Origin: Olsenella sp.
GTDB taxonomy: Bacteria; Actinomycetota; Coriobacteriia; Coriobacteriales; Atopobiaceae
DNA: 10,168 bases
Direction: 5' to 3'
Assembly (NCBI GenBank): GCA_015062715.1
Contig: SUUD01000050.1
Coordinates: forward strand, 1 to 10,168
The translations under genes were made by a program, and so were the position numbers. Below, in pieces: positions 1 through 7,286 of the stretch; position 1 is the first letter of the stretch, and every line of letters starts with the position of its first letter. The notes below the pieces were generated by a model. That model saw only the letters and a program-made list of their open reading frames with translations, was not told where the DNA came from and did no database searches.

Positions 1-1
1 G

Positions 2-130
2 CAGGTCTATGTGACCGTCAAGGAACTGCTCGAGAAGATCGAGAGCCTCCGTGGAACGACGGACGAGAGCGACGAAATGAATCGCGTGCTCAGCGAGCTC
101 GAAGGCCGCTGGGCACGGATAGGATACTAG
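2..130 (+). CDS. C-terminal end of an unidentified protein (5' partial)
   Basis: An open frame enters from the left edge and closes with TAG at 128-130, giving 42 visible residues that end in ELEGRWARIGY. The segment is charged, rich in Glu and Arg, and looks helical, possibly a short coiled coil (VTVKELLEKIESLR followed by MNRVLSELEGRW). Codon use (CTC, GAG, AAG, CGC) is like that of the neighbouring genes, which supports real coding. A GTG at 11-13 could in principle start a very short protein, but I see no convincing ribosome site before it, so truncation by the window edge is the simpler reading. No family could be recognised from this fragment, so no function is given. It converges on rlmN with only 21 bp between the two stop codons. 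Confidence 0.6.
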   Translation, partial: QVYVTVKELLEKIESLRGTTDESDEMNRVLSELEGRWARIGY

Positions 131-131
131 G

Positions 132-155
132 GTAATAGAACATATGTTCTCTTAC
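132..155. promoter_or_regulatory. LexA/SOS-box-like palindrome between convergent gene ends
   Basis: The central 14 bp, AGAACATATGTTCT (137-150), is a perfect palindrome. Outer arms GTAA and TTAC (132-135 and 152-155) extend it to 24 bp with one mismatched pair. The core fits GAAC-N4-GTTC, the LexA operator pattern known from Bacillus and from actinobacteria. The stretch is clearly AT-richer than its surroundings. It sits between the stop of the left-edge gene and the rlmN stop, and its right arm overlaps the last rlmN codons, so it is not in an obvious promoter position. It could instead fold as a weak hairpin with an ATAT loop, but no T-run follows on either strand. Confidence 0.45.
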
Positions 156-1225
156 GAGAGACGACCCCTGCGGGCACGCTGACTCAGCTGCCCGCAGGCT
201 GCGTCAATGTCGGCGCCACGTGAGTTGCGCAACGTCGCCTCTACGCCCACCTGGCCGAGGGCGCGGAGGAACTCGTTGGCTCGCTGCGACGTCGAGGGTG
301 AGAAGCGGGAGCCCTCGACGTCGTTGAGCATGATGAGGTTGACATGGCAGAGGGTGCCGCGACAGAAGTCGCAGAGGGCCCTGAGCTCGGCATCCGTGTC
401 GTTGACGCCGGCCATGAGCGCATACTCGTAGGTGGGGCGCCGCCCCGTCTTCGCGACATAGGTACCCAGCACGTCATAGAGGTGCACGAGCGACCAGCGC
501 CTGACGCCGGGCATGAGGGCGTTGCGTGTTGCCTGGACGGCCGAGTGCAGGGAGACGGCGAGCGTGAACTGCTCGGGCTCGTTGGCAAACTTGGTGATTC
601 CGGGAATGACGCCGCAGGTCGAGACCGTAAGGTGACGGGCACCGATGCCAAGGCCTGCGGTGGGGGAGTTGAGGTGCCTCAGCGCCGCCATGGTGGCGTC
701 GTAGTTTGCGAAGGGCTCTCCCTGTCCCATGAGCACGACGCTCGTCACGCGCTGACCAAAGTCGTCACCGACATGCATGACCTGGTCGAAGATCTCATCG
801 GCCGTGAGCGAGCGCGTGAGGCCTGAGGCCCCGGTGGCACAGAACGCGCATCCCATGCCGCAGCCCGCCTGCGTGCTCGCGCACACGGAGAGCCTCCCCT
901 GGGGGGAGGGCATGCCCACGCACTCGACGGAGACCCCGTCCTCGAAGGCGAGCAGGTACTTTCGGCTCCCGTCGACGGATACCTGGCGCGCCACCTCGGT
1001 CGTGGTGCCCAGCGTGAAACGCTCCTCGAGCTGGGAGCGAAGCGTCGCGGGGACGTTAGTCATCTCGTCGAAGCGCGTGACGCCCTTCTTCCAGACCCAG
1101 TCCGCGACCTGGTTGGCCCGCCATGACGGGACGCCCAGGCCCGTGATGGCGTCGGTGAGCTGCTCGCGCGAGAGGGAACGGATGTTGGTGCGCGTGGAGC
1201 CACTGGGGTTTGTGTCGATGGACAT
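152..1225 (-). CDS. rlmN: 23S rRNA (adenine2503-C2)/tRNA (adenine37-C2) methyltransferase RlmN
   Basis: This is a radical-SAM enzyme that puts a methyl group on C2 of A2503 in 23S rRNA and of A37 in some tRNAs, tuning translational accuracy. The 357-residue length is normal for the family. The N-terminal accessory region (about 15-75) includes WRANQVADWVW. The radical-SAM CX3CX2C cluster ligands are Cys122, Cys126 and Cys129 in GCGMGCAFCATG. The two cysteines of the methyl-transfer mechanism are also present: Cys115 in SVCASTQ, and Cys344 in the C-terminal DIDAACGQL. The usual GMGEP motif reads GQGEP. The start is ATG at 1223-1225, preceded by an AGAGG ribosome site. The gene is divergent from ddl and its 3' end meets the left-edge gene. 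All expected catalytic residues are there, so an active enzyme is likely. Confidence 0.96.
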   Translation of the reverse strand: MSIDTNPSGSTRTNIRSLSREQLTDAITGLGVPSWRANQVADWVWKKGVTRFDEMTNVPATLRSQLEERFTLGTTTEVARQVSVDGSRKYLLAFEDGVSVECVGMPSPQGRLSVCASTQAGCGMGCAFCATGASGLTRSLTADEIFDQVMHVGDDFGQRVTSVVLMGQGEPFANYDATMAALRHLNSPTAGLGIGARHLTVSTCGVIPGITKFANEPEQFTLAVSLHSAVQATRNALMPGVRRWSLVHLYDVLGTYVAKTGRRPTYEYALMAGVNDTDAELRALCDFCRGTLCHVNLIMLNDVEGSRFSPSTSQRANEFLRALGQVGVEATLRNSRGADIDAACGQLSQRARRGRLS

Positions 1226-1247
1226 GGGTTGACCTCTATCGTGTGCC

Positions 1248-1273
1248 TACCCCAAGGGGTATGGGTGGGGTAT
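1248..1273. promoter_or_regulatory. Inverted repeat plus extra half-site in the rlmN/ddl divergent spacer
   Basis: TACCCC-AA-GGGGTA (1248-1261) is a near-perfect inverted repeat. Its right half GGGGTAT (1256-1262) recurs exactly at 1267-1273, 11 bp away, about one helical turn. G/C tracts flanked by TA steps resemble operators of the CsoR/CstR family of copper or persulfide sensors. No such regulator is encoded in this window. The element lies about 23 bp upstream of the rlmN start codon and about 80 bp upstream of ddl, so it could affect either gene. The repeat structure is seen directly. Its use as an operator is inference. Confidence 0.35.
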
Positions 1274-1341
1274 CCTTCTACAGATGGGCGTCTTTCGCCC
1301 TCAGTATGAGAGTCTAGCGCACACGGGAGCTTTCCCCGAGT

Positions 1342-1347
1342 GAGGAG
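1342..1347 (+). promoter_or_regulatory. Ribosome binding site selecting the ddl start
   Basis: GAGGAG lies seven bases before the ATG at 1355-1357. A GTG at 1340-1342 is in the same frame and would add five residues, but it overlaps this Shine-Dalgarno sequence and has no good site of its own. The ATG is therefore preferred. Confidence 0.75.
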
Positions 1348-1354
1348 CATTCGC

Positions 1355-2311
1355 ATGGGTGTCACGGAGAACCTCTTGGACTGCAAGGTCGCCCTGCTCA
1401 CGGGCGGTTGGTCGGACGAGCGCGAGATCGCCCTCGCCTCAGCCAGGGGCTGCCTGTCGGCGCTCCAGGCGGCGGGGTTCTCGCACGTCGACATGATGGA
1501 CGTCGCCGAGCCGGGGTTCGTCTCCCGCCTCGAGCAGGGTGGCTACGACGTCGCCTTCATCGCGATGCATGGCATCTACGGCGAGGACGGCTGCATCCAG
1601 GGCCTCCTCGAGATCATGCACATCCCCTACACCTTCTCGGGCGTGCTCGCCTCGGCGCGTGCCACCGAGAAGGCCGTCGCCAAGCAGGCCTACGTGGCCG
1701 CCGGCATCCCCGTGCCCGCCGGGCGCGAGGTCTCGGCCGAGCAGGCCGCCGACCCCACGCTCGCCGAGGAGCTCGTCGCAGAGCTGGGGCTCCCTCTCTT
1801 CGTCAAGCCTGCGAGCAACGGCTCGAGCTACGGCGTCACGCGCGTGACGGAGGCCGACCAGCTTCCCGGCGCCCTCGCCCTCGCGCTCGAGAAGGACACC
1901 CACGCCCTGGTCGAGGAGTGCGTCACCGGCACCGAGATCACCGTGCCGGTCCTGGGCAACGACGACGCCCAGGCGCTCCCCATCATCGAGATCGACACGG
2001 GCGCAGAGTTCTATGACCTCAAGGTCAAGTACGAGCCCGCGTCGCTGCACCATGTCATTCCCGCGCGCCTTCCCGAGGCGTCCTACCAGCGCGCGCAGGA
2101 GCTGGCAGTCCGTGCCCACCAGGCGCTTGGCTGCGCGGGCGCGTCGCGCTCCGACTTCATCGTCACCGCCATGGGCGAGCCAGTCATCCTCGAGACGAAC
2201 ACGATCCCGGGCATGACCGAGACCTCGCTGTTCCCGGACTCCGCCCGCCATGCCGGCATCGAGTTCCCCGAGCTCTGCCGTCGCCTCGTCGAGCTTGCGC
2301 TCGAGCGCTAG
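1355..2311 (+). CDS. ddl: D-alanine--D-alanine ligase
   Basis: This cytoplasmic ATP-grasp ligase joins two D-alanines for the peptidoglycan pentapeptide. The 318-residue length is typical. Motifs in order: GGWSDEREIALASA (17-30, with Glu22 as the D-Ala1-site Glu), HGIYGEDGCIQG (72-83), VKPASNGSSYGV with ATP-binding Lys151, the omega-loop FYDLKVKY (219-226), SRSDF (Arg265, Asp267), and LETNTIPGMTETSLFP (279-294) carrying the Glu280/Asn282 Mg ligands. Tyr226 matches the omega-loop Tyr linked to D-Ala rather than D-lactate preference, so this looks like an ordinary housekeeping ligase. Departures from consensus: the family SGVLASALxMDK reads SGVLASARATEK, and the second Tyr of FYDY is Leu. ddl is followed after 18 bp by the dinG-like gene in the same direction, suggesting co-transcription. 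No clear -35/-10 pair is visible upstream. Confidence 0.95.
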   Translation: MGVTENLLDCKVALLTGGWSDEREIALASARGCLSALQAAGFSHVDMMDVAEPGFVSRLEQGGYDVAFIAMHGIYGEDGCIQGLLEIMHIPYTFSGVLASARATEKAVAKQAYVAAGIPVPAGREVSAEQAADPTLAEELVAELGLPLFVKPASNGSSYGVTRVTEADQLPGALALALEKDTHALVEECVTGTEITVPVLGNDDAQALPIIEIDTGAEFYDLKVKYEPASLHHVIPARLPEASYQRAQELAVRAHQALGCAGASRSDFIVTAMGEPVILETNTIPGMTETSLFPDSARHAGIEFPELCRRLVELALER

Positions 2312-2329
2312 ACGAGGGGCCTTCCTGGC

Positions 2330-5239
2330 ATGACCATAGAGGACCTGCTCCTTCCCGACACCACCGAACAGGTGCGCGAGAGGTACCTCAGCCTTCCCGA
2401 CCGGGCGGCCACCGCCGACTTTGGCCTGCTCGAGGAGGACGTCGTCGTCCTCGACACCGAGACCACGGGCCTCTCGGTGCGCACCTGCCGCCTCATCGAG
2501 ATCGCCGCGGCCCGCCTCAGCGGCCGCGAGGTCGTCGCGCGCTACCACACCTTCGTGCACCCCGGCATGCCCATACCCGCCGAGATCCGTGCCCTGACCG
2601 GCATCTCCGACCTCGACGTGATGGATGCGCCGTCGCCTGAGGAGGCCGTGGCGGGCCTTGCCGAGTTTGTGGGGGGCGACCCCGTCATCGCGCACAACGC
2701 GTCCTTCGACCGGTCGTTCGTCGAGGCCGTCAGGGGAGGGTCGCAGGTGAGCGACACCTGGATAGACTCCCTCGCCCTCTCGCGCATCGCCCTGCCCCGC
2801 CTCTCGAGCCATCGCCTGGCCGACATGGCCGAGGCCTTTGGCTGCGCGGCGGTCTCGCACCGGGCGATGGACGACGTCGACGCCCTCTGCGGCATGTGGC
2901 GCATCATGCTCTGCGCCCTCTCCGACCTGCCGGCGGGCCTGCTGTCGCTACTCGCGGGCATGCACGAGGAGGTCGACTGGTCGTTCAGACCCGTGCTCAC
3001 GCACCTCGCCCTGGCCGCCGGCGACGTGCCCCTCTCGATGGAGCAGGTCCGGCGCGACCTGCTCGCCGGGGTCGCCGACGTCGTGCGCGCGGATGCCCTC
3101 GACAAGCTCCCGCTCGACGCCCCTCCGGCCGCCATGGTCGAGGAGGAGTTCGGCCGCGCGGGCATCGTCGGCCGCATGTACGGCACGTTCGACCAGAGGC
3201 CCGAGCAGGTGGTCATGGCGGAGCACGTGCGCCAGGCGCTGGCGACCTCGACCCATCGCTGCATCGAGGCGGGGACGGGCGTCGGCAAGTCGGTCGCCTA
3301 CCTGTTGCCCCTCGCGCTGTTCGCCAAGCGCAACGGCATCACCTGCGGCGTCGCGACCAAGACCAACGCCCTCACCGACCAGCTCGTCTCGCACGAGCTG
3401 CCCGCGCTCGCCCGCGAGCTCCCGGGAGGGCTCACGTACTTCAGCCTCAAGGGCTACGAGCACTACCCGTGCCTGAGGAGGGTGCTCCGCTCGGTCGACG
3501 CCGAGCTTCCCGTCGACGCCGTCGAGGAGCGCGGCCGCACCGACCACGCCATCAGGCAGGACATGCTGACGGCGCTTGCCACCACGCTCGCCTTCGCCGC
3601 GCAGTCACCGTCGGGCGACCTCGACGCGCTGGGCATCAGGTGGCGCTCGGTGCCCCGCCAGATGCTCGTCACCACGCCCGACGACTGCCAGCACATGCGC
3701 TGCCCCTTCTTCCCCAAGCTCTGCCTCGTCCATGGGGCGCGGCGCAGGGCGGCCGCGGCGGACATCGTCGTCACCAACCACTCGCTGCTGCTCGCCAACG
3801 TCGCCGCCGAGGGGAAGGTCCTCCCGCCCGTCCGCCACTGGGTCGTCGACGAGGCGCACTCGCTCGAGTCCGAGGCGCGGCGCCAATGGGCGGTGGAGGT
3901 CTCCGCCGCACGGGCACGCGCGGCGTTCGAGGCGATAGGTGGCGTGCGCACCGGTGCCATCAGGCAGCTCATCGCGCAGGCGGCGCAGACCGAGTCGGCG
4001 ACCCTGCTCATGGGGCTGCTCACCAAGGCGGCGTCGTCCGTGTCGCGCGCCTCGGTGGCGACCGGCGAGCTGTTCGACGAGGTGGCCGAGCTCGTGCACC
4101 TCGCCCCGCGCGGGGGCTATGACAAGGTGACGCTCTGGATAGGGCCCGAGGTCCGCGATACCCCCGAATGGGCGGCCGTCGCCGAGGCCGGCGAGCACGC
4201 CTGCTTCTGCCTCGAGGAGGCGACCACCTTCCTCGAGGACGCCCAGGCACGCCTCGTCGAGGAGGTCCACAACCCCGCCGAGGACGTGGGCGTCGCCCTG
4301 CGCGAGCTCAAGGAGCTGCTCTCGAGCATCCGCCTCGTCGTCGACGGGACCGACACGAGCTACGTGTACTCGGCGGAGCTCAGCCGCAACCGTCGCAACG
4401 TGGGCCAGGAGTGCCTGTTCGCAGAGAAGGTCGACGTGGGCGCGGAGCTGGCGCAGCGCTGGCTGCCCGAGGTCCTGAGCGCCTGCTTCACCTCGGCCAC
4501 CATTGCCGTGGGCGAAGACTTCTCACACTTCGAGCATGCCGTGGGCCTCGACCAGCTGGGCCCGGGGACCCACGAGTCGGTCCGCCTCGACTCCAGCTTC
4601 GACTTCGACCGCAACATGCGCGTCGTGGTCTGCCGCGACCTTCCCGAGCCCAACGACCCCCGCTACCTCGATCGCCTCGAGGACCTGCTCTTCGACGTCC
4701 ACGTGGCTATGGGCGGGTCGGTCCTCACCCTGTTCACCAACAGGCGCGAGATGGAGCGCGTCTACGAGGGCCTCAGGCCGCGTCTGGCCGACGCCGGGCT
4801 GGACCTCGTCTGCCAGGAGCGCGGAGGTACCCGCCAGCTCCGCGAGCGCTTCGTCGCCGAGAGGAGCCTGTCGCTCCTGGCCCTCAAGTCGTTCTGGGAG
4901 GGCTTCGACGCCGCGGGCGACACGCTGCGCTGCGTGGTCATCCCCAAGCTCCCCTTCGCGAGTCCCAACGATCCTCTTGGCAAGGAGCGCGACCTGCGCG
5001 AGCCGCGCGCCTGGTGGCGCTACTCGCTGCCCGAGGCGGTGCTCTCGGTCAAGCAGGCGGCGGGGCGCCTCATCAGGACCTCGACCGACCAGGGCGTCCT
5101 GGTGCTGGCCGACTCGCGGCTCAAGACCAAGGCCTACGGACGGCAGTTCGTCTCGTCACTTCCCTCGAGGAGCCTGGTCGAGCTCGAGGCGGCGCACGTC
5201 AGGCGCTACATCGAGACCTGGCGGGCAGGCCTGCGCTAG
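2330..5239 (+). CDS. dinG: DinG-family helicase with N-terminal DEDDh exonuclease and Fe-S cysteines
   Basis: This 969-residue protein probably unwinds and trims nucleic acids in repair or in clearing replication blocks. Residues about 35-195 form a DnaQ-type 3'-5' exonuclease with all DEDDh residues: Asp42 and Glu44 in LDTETTG, Asp127 in AHNASFD, His177 and Asp182 in HRAMDD. A linker leads to a superfamily 2 XPD/DinG helicase: Walker A GTGVGK (315-320), DEAH box (507-510), TSAT, FWEGFDAAG, KLPFASPNDP, and motif VI QAAGRLIR (909-916). Cys381, Cys453, Cys458 and Cys465 lie between Walker A and the DEAH box. Their spacing (72, CX4C, CX6C) is close to the Fe-S ligands of E. coli DinG. The ATG at 2330 has GAGGGG about ten bases before it. 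The gene is 18 bp after ddl. Its TAG overlaps the stop of the converging WYL gene. Exonuclease and helicase assignments are firm; the cellular role is inferred. Confidence 0.92.
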   Translation: MTIEDLLLPDTTEQVRERYLSLPDRAATADFGLLEEDVVVLDTETTGLSVRTCRLIEIAAARLSGREVVARYHTFVHPGMPIPAEIRALTGISDLDVMDAPSPEEAVAGLAEFVGGDPVIAHNASFDRSFVEAVRGGSQVSDTWIDSLALSRIALPRLSSHRLADMAEAFGCAAVSHRAMDDVDALCGMWRIMLCALSDLPAGLLSLLAGMHEEVDWSFRPVLTHLALAAGDVPLSMEQVRRDLLAGVADVVRADALDKLPLDAPPAAMVEEEFGRAGIVGRMYGTFDQRPEQVVMAEHVRQALATSTHRCIEAGTGVGKSVAYLLPLALFAKRNGITCGVATKTNALTDQLVSHELPALARELPGGLTYFSLKGYEHYPCLRRVLRSVDAELPVDAVEERGRTDHAIRQDMLTALATTLAFAAQSPSGDLDALGIRWRSVPRQMLVTTPDDCQHMRCPFFPKLCLVHGARRRAAAADIVVTNHSLLLANVAAEGKVLPPVRHWVVDEAHSLESEARRQWAVEVSAARARAAFEAIGGVRTGAIRQLIAQAAQTESATLLMGLLTKAASSVSRASVATGELFDEVAELVHLAPRGGYDKVTLWIGPEVRDTPEWAAVAEAGEHACFCLEEATTFLEDAQARLVEEVHNPAEDVGVALRELKELLSSIRLVVDGTDTSYVYSAELSRNRRNVGQECLFAEKVDVGAELAQRWLPEVLSACFTSATIAVGEDFSHFEHAVGLDQLGPGTHESVRLDSSFDFDRNMRVVVCRDLPEPNDPRYLDRLEDLLFDVHVAMGGSVLTLFTNRREMERVYEGLRPRLADAGLDLVCQERGGTRQLRERFVAERSLSLLALKSFWEGFDAAGDTLRCVVIPKLPFASPNDPLGKERDLREPRAWWRYSLPEAVLSVKQAAGRLIRTSTDQGVLVLADSRLKTKAYGRQFVSSLPSRSLVELEAAHVRRYIETWRAGLR

Positions 5240-6177
5240 TCCCCGCTCGCCTCGCCCACGTGCGCGAGGAGCCCCGCGGCGACCTCGCGCACGCGCCGTG
5301 CCAGCTCGGGGTCGTCCGTGGTGGCGGTGCCGCCGCAGGCGGCGAGGCGGCGTGCCAGCCAGTCGCCGCCGTAGTAGGGAATGCGGGCGGTGACGCGGTC
5401 ACCCTCCTGGGAGACCACTTCGAGGCCGGGCCACCAGAGCGTCGTGAGAACCGAGGGGTCGCGGAAGCAGACGTCGACGAGGCGCGCCTGCGCCGAGGCG
5501 GCCTGCTCGTGACGCGTCGCCGTCCCGCGCTCCTCGACGTCGTGGATCCGGTCCGCGCGGAACGCGCGCATGCCCTGCCGGTCGACATCGAAGGCGTCGA
5601 CATACCACATGCCCTCGGCCTGGTGGAGCCCCGTGGGGTCGACGGTGCGCCACCGCGGCTCGGCATCGAGGCGTCCCTGGTAGAGCAGGCCGACACGCCT
5701 GCCCGCGCACAGGGCGCGGACGCAGGCCTCGAGCGGCGTCGTGTCCCCGTCGCCCGAGGGGGCGTCGCAGCGCTCCGCCTCGTCCTCGCTCACCCCGGCT
5801 GCCACCATCGAGGCACTGATGCGTTTGCGCAACGAGTTGCTTTCTGAGATGCCCACCCGGTCGAGGGCAGCGACGAGGGCGATGGTCTCGTCCCTGGTGA
5901 GGCGCAGGCGCCGCCCGCGCACGCCGTCCTCGATGAGGGCCATGTCGGGGTCGCCGTCCTTGAAGTACAGGGGGAGGAAGAACTCCTCGCCGGCGGGGAG
6001 CACCTTGATCGACTCCATGAGGCGCTCGGCGAAGTCCTCGGAGTTCGAGAAGCGCCGGGCGACCGCATGGGCGTTGACCATGTCGCCCTCCTCTGAGAGG
6101 CCTCCCAGGATCGCCAGGATGATGCGGGTCATCTCGGAGCTGCCGGGCCTGCCGGCGCCATCCCTCCTAGCGCACAT
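5236..6177 (-). CDS. WYL-domain HTH transcriptional regulator (PafB/PafC-like, second of pair)
   Basis: A 313-residue predicted DNA-binding regulator. Residues about 16-60 resemble a winged helix-turn-helix (TRIILAILGGL, then HAVARRFSNSEDFAERLME). A central helical region follows. The WYL domain (about 155-215) has GLLYQG, the signature as MWYVDAFD (Trp191-Tyr192-Val193) and RAFRADRI (205-211), then a C-terminal extension. In mycobacteria, tandem WYL proteins PafB and PafC form a heterodimer that activates DNA-damage genes; WYL domains are thought to sense nucleic-acid ligands. Membership in that group is inferred from architecture and tandem arrangement. The ATG at 6177 overlaps the upstream gene by 11 bp, with GAGGGGG nine bases before it. 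An alternative ATG at 6132 removes 15 residues but has a poor ribosome site. The 3' end overlaps dinG tail-to-tail by 4 bp. Confidence 0.85.
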   Translation of the reverse strand: MCARRDGAGRPGSSEMTRIILAILGGLSEEGDMVNAHAVARRFSNSEDFAERLMESIKVLPAGEEFFLPLYFKDGDPDMALIEDGVRGRRLRLTRDETIALVAALDRVGISESNSLRKRISASMVAAGVSEDEAERCDAPSGDGDTTPLEACVRALCAGRRVGLLYQGRLDAEPRWRTVDPTGLHQAEGMWYVDAFDVDRQGMRAFRADRIHDVEERGTATRHEQAASAQARLVDVCFRDPSVLTTLWWPGLEVVSQEGDRVTARIPYYGGDWLARRLAACGGTATTDDPELARRVREVAAGLLAHVGEASGD

Positions 6178-7162
6178 CGCCCAACACCCCCTCGAGGACC
6201 TCCCGGAACGCGTCGACCAGCTCGGGAGGGGAGAGGGGCACGACCCCCTCGGAGACGGCCCATATGGCGGCGACCCGGACGTCTGCCACCTGTGCCTCGA
6301 GCACCCGGCGCCCGCGCTCGTCGAAGACCCTGCCTGCGGCAGCCACGTCGTCTGCCACCTCGGCGGCGAGCTCGTCTGGCACGAGGAAGCGCCCGCTTGT
6401 GGTTGCGGGGCCCATCTGGAAGGGAAGCCGCACGTAGTCGTCCACGCAGAAGTCCCCGGGTATCTCGTAGGGGGTGCCGGGGACGGGGTGCGAGGAGACG
6501 ACGCGGTCGGCACGAAGCGACCGGACGCATCCGCGGTCGAGCCCCTCCTGGCCGAAGGGACAGGTCACGAAGTAGAGGTTGCCGCGCAGGCCGAAGGTCC
6601 CCAGCACGGCCACGCGTCGCCGCGACTCGCGGCCCTGCGCGTCGCGGTACTCGACGTCGCAGGCCACGCGTCCCAGGAAGGCCCGCCTGAGGCCGCCGAC
6701 GGCGGCGGGCAGCTCGGCGAGGCTGATGCCGGGCAGGTCGGGGAGGACGTCCTCGAAGGAGTTGTTGACCTTGGCGAGCGCGAGCATGAGGTCGCTCCCG
6801 AAGGGGAAGGTGGGGTCCGAGCAGAGCGGCTGGCACATGAGGTCGACCACCAGGGCCTCCTCGTCGGTGAGGCCGCTCGTCTCGACCATCGACACCGGGT
6901 CGATGCGCCAGCCCCCGTCGAGTCCCAGGCCGCCCTCGACCTGCTCCACCTGGACCCCCAGCTCCCCGAGGGTGCGGCGGTCGCGCAGGAAGGCCAGGTC
7001 GAACGCCTCGGCGGAGCGGTCGGGGTAGAGGGCGTCGCGCACGTACTGGGTGGGCACGGGCGACGAGGCGTTCATGAGCATGAGGGCGAGGCCGGCTACG
7101 CGCTGGGCGCGCTCGTCGTCGCGGTTGAAGGCAAAGGCCCGTGTGTCAAAGGCGTCTTCCAC
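6167..7162 (-). CDS. WYL-domain transcriptional regulator with degenerate WYL signature (first of pair)
   Basis: A 331-residue relative of the downstream gene and probably its partner. The N-terminus has a likely helix-turn-helix (DERAQRVAGLALMLMNASSPVPTQYVRDAL is split here as DERAQRVAGLALMLMN and PVPTQYVRDAL, about 16-45). The WYL-like region (about 160-225) has VEYRDAQG, a degenerate signature LYFVT (196-200) and CVRSLRADRV (212-221), so Trp and the final aliphatic of the signature are changed. A C-terminal helical extension completes it. The two genes overlap by 11 bp, suggesting translational coupling and a heteromeric product as in PafBC. The chosen start is GTG at 7160-7162 with GGAGGG close upstream. 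An ATG at 7219 would add 19 residues starting MHYHARGRGG, with codon use unlike the rest of the gene, so I prefer the GTG. It is divergent from the M28-like gene. Confidence 0.82.
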   Translation of the reverse strand: MEDAFDTRAFAFNRDDERAQRVAGLALMLMNASSPVPTQYVRDALYPDRSAEAFDLAFLRDRRTLGELGVQVEQVEGGLGLDGGWRIDPVSMVETSGLTDEEALVVDLMCQPLCSDPTFPFGSDLMLALAKVNNSFEDVLPDLPGISLAELPAAVGGLRRAFLGRVACDVEYRDAQGRESRRRVAVLGTFGLRGNLYFVTCPFGQEGLDRGCVRSLRADRVVSSHPVPGTPYEIPGDFCVDDYVRLPFQMGPATTSGRFLVPDELAAEVADDVAAAGRVFDERGRRVLEAQVADVRVAAIWAVSEGVVPLSPPELVDAFREVLEGVLGDVR

Positions 7163-7286
7163 ATGCCCTCCGTCCCGTGTGCCGTATGGCCCGCCCCGTC
7201 CCCTCGCATGGTAGTGCATGTGGCCCCCTCGCTCCACCGGCACCACCCGAGGGCGCCGTCGAACAGGCCCAATGCAGTCGATTTGC

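Noticed and set aside
1229..1234. TTGACC as a -35 element for ddl
   Set aside because: No -10-like sequence lies 16-19 bp downstream; the position at 17 bp spacing is C/G-rich.
1286..1300. GGGCG-TCTTT-CGCCC hairpin upstream of ddl as a terminator or riboswitch element
   Set aside because: Only a 5-bp stem with no T-run on either strand and no larger conserved fold around it.
1439..2860. Minus-strand open frame of 473 codons opposite ddl and dinG
   Set aside because: It lies antisense to two strongly conserved genes and its translation shows no recognisable domain.
4168..5847. Long plus-strand open frame of 559 codons overlapping dinG and the WYL gene
   Set aside because: It is rich in Arg, Gly, Pro and Ala, has no recognisable motif and overlaps well-supported genes in other frames; long spurious frames are expected at this GC content.
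7163..7219. N-terminal extension of the first WYL gene from the ATG at 7219
   Set aside because: It has a plausible ribosome site, but its 19 residues use codons unlike the gene and look like translated leader; kept only as an alternative start.
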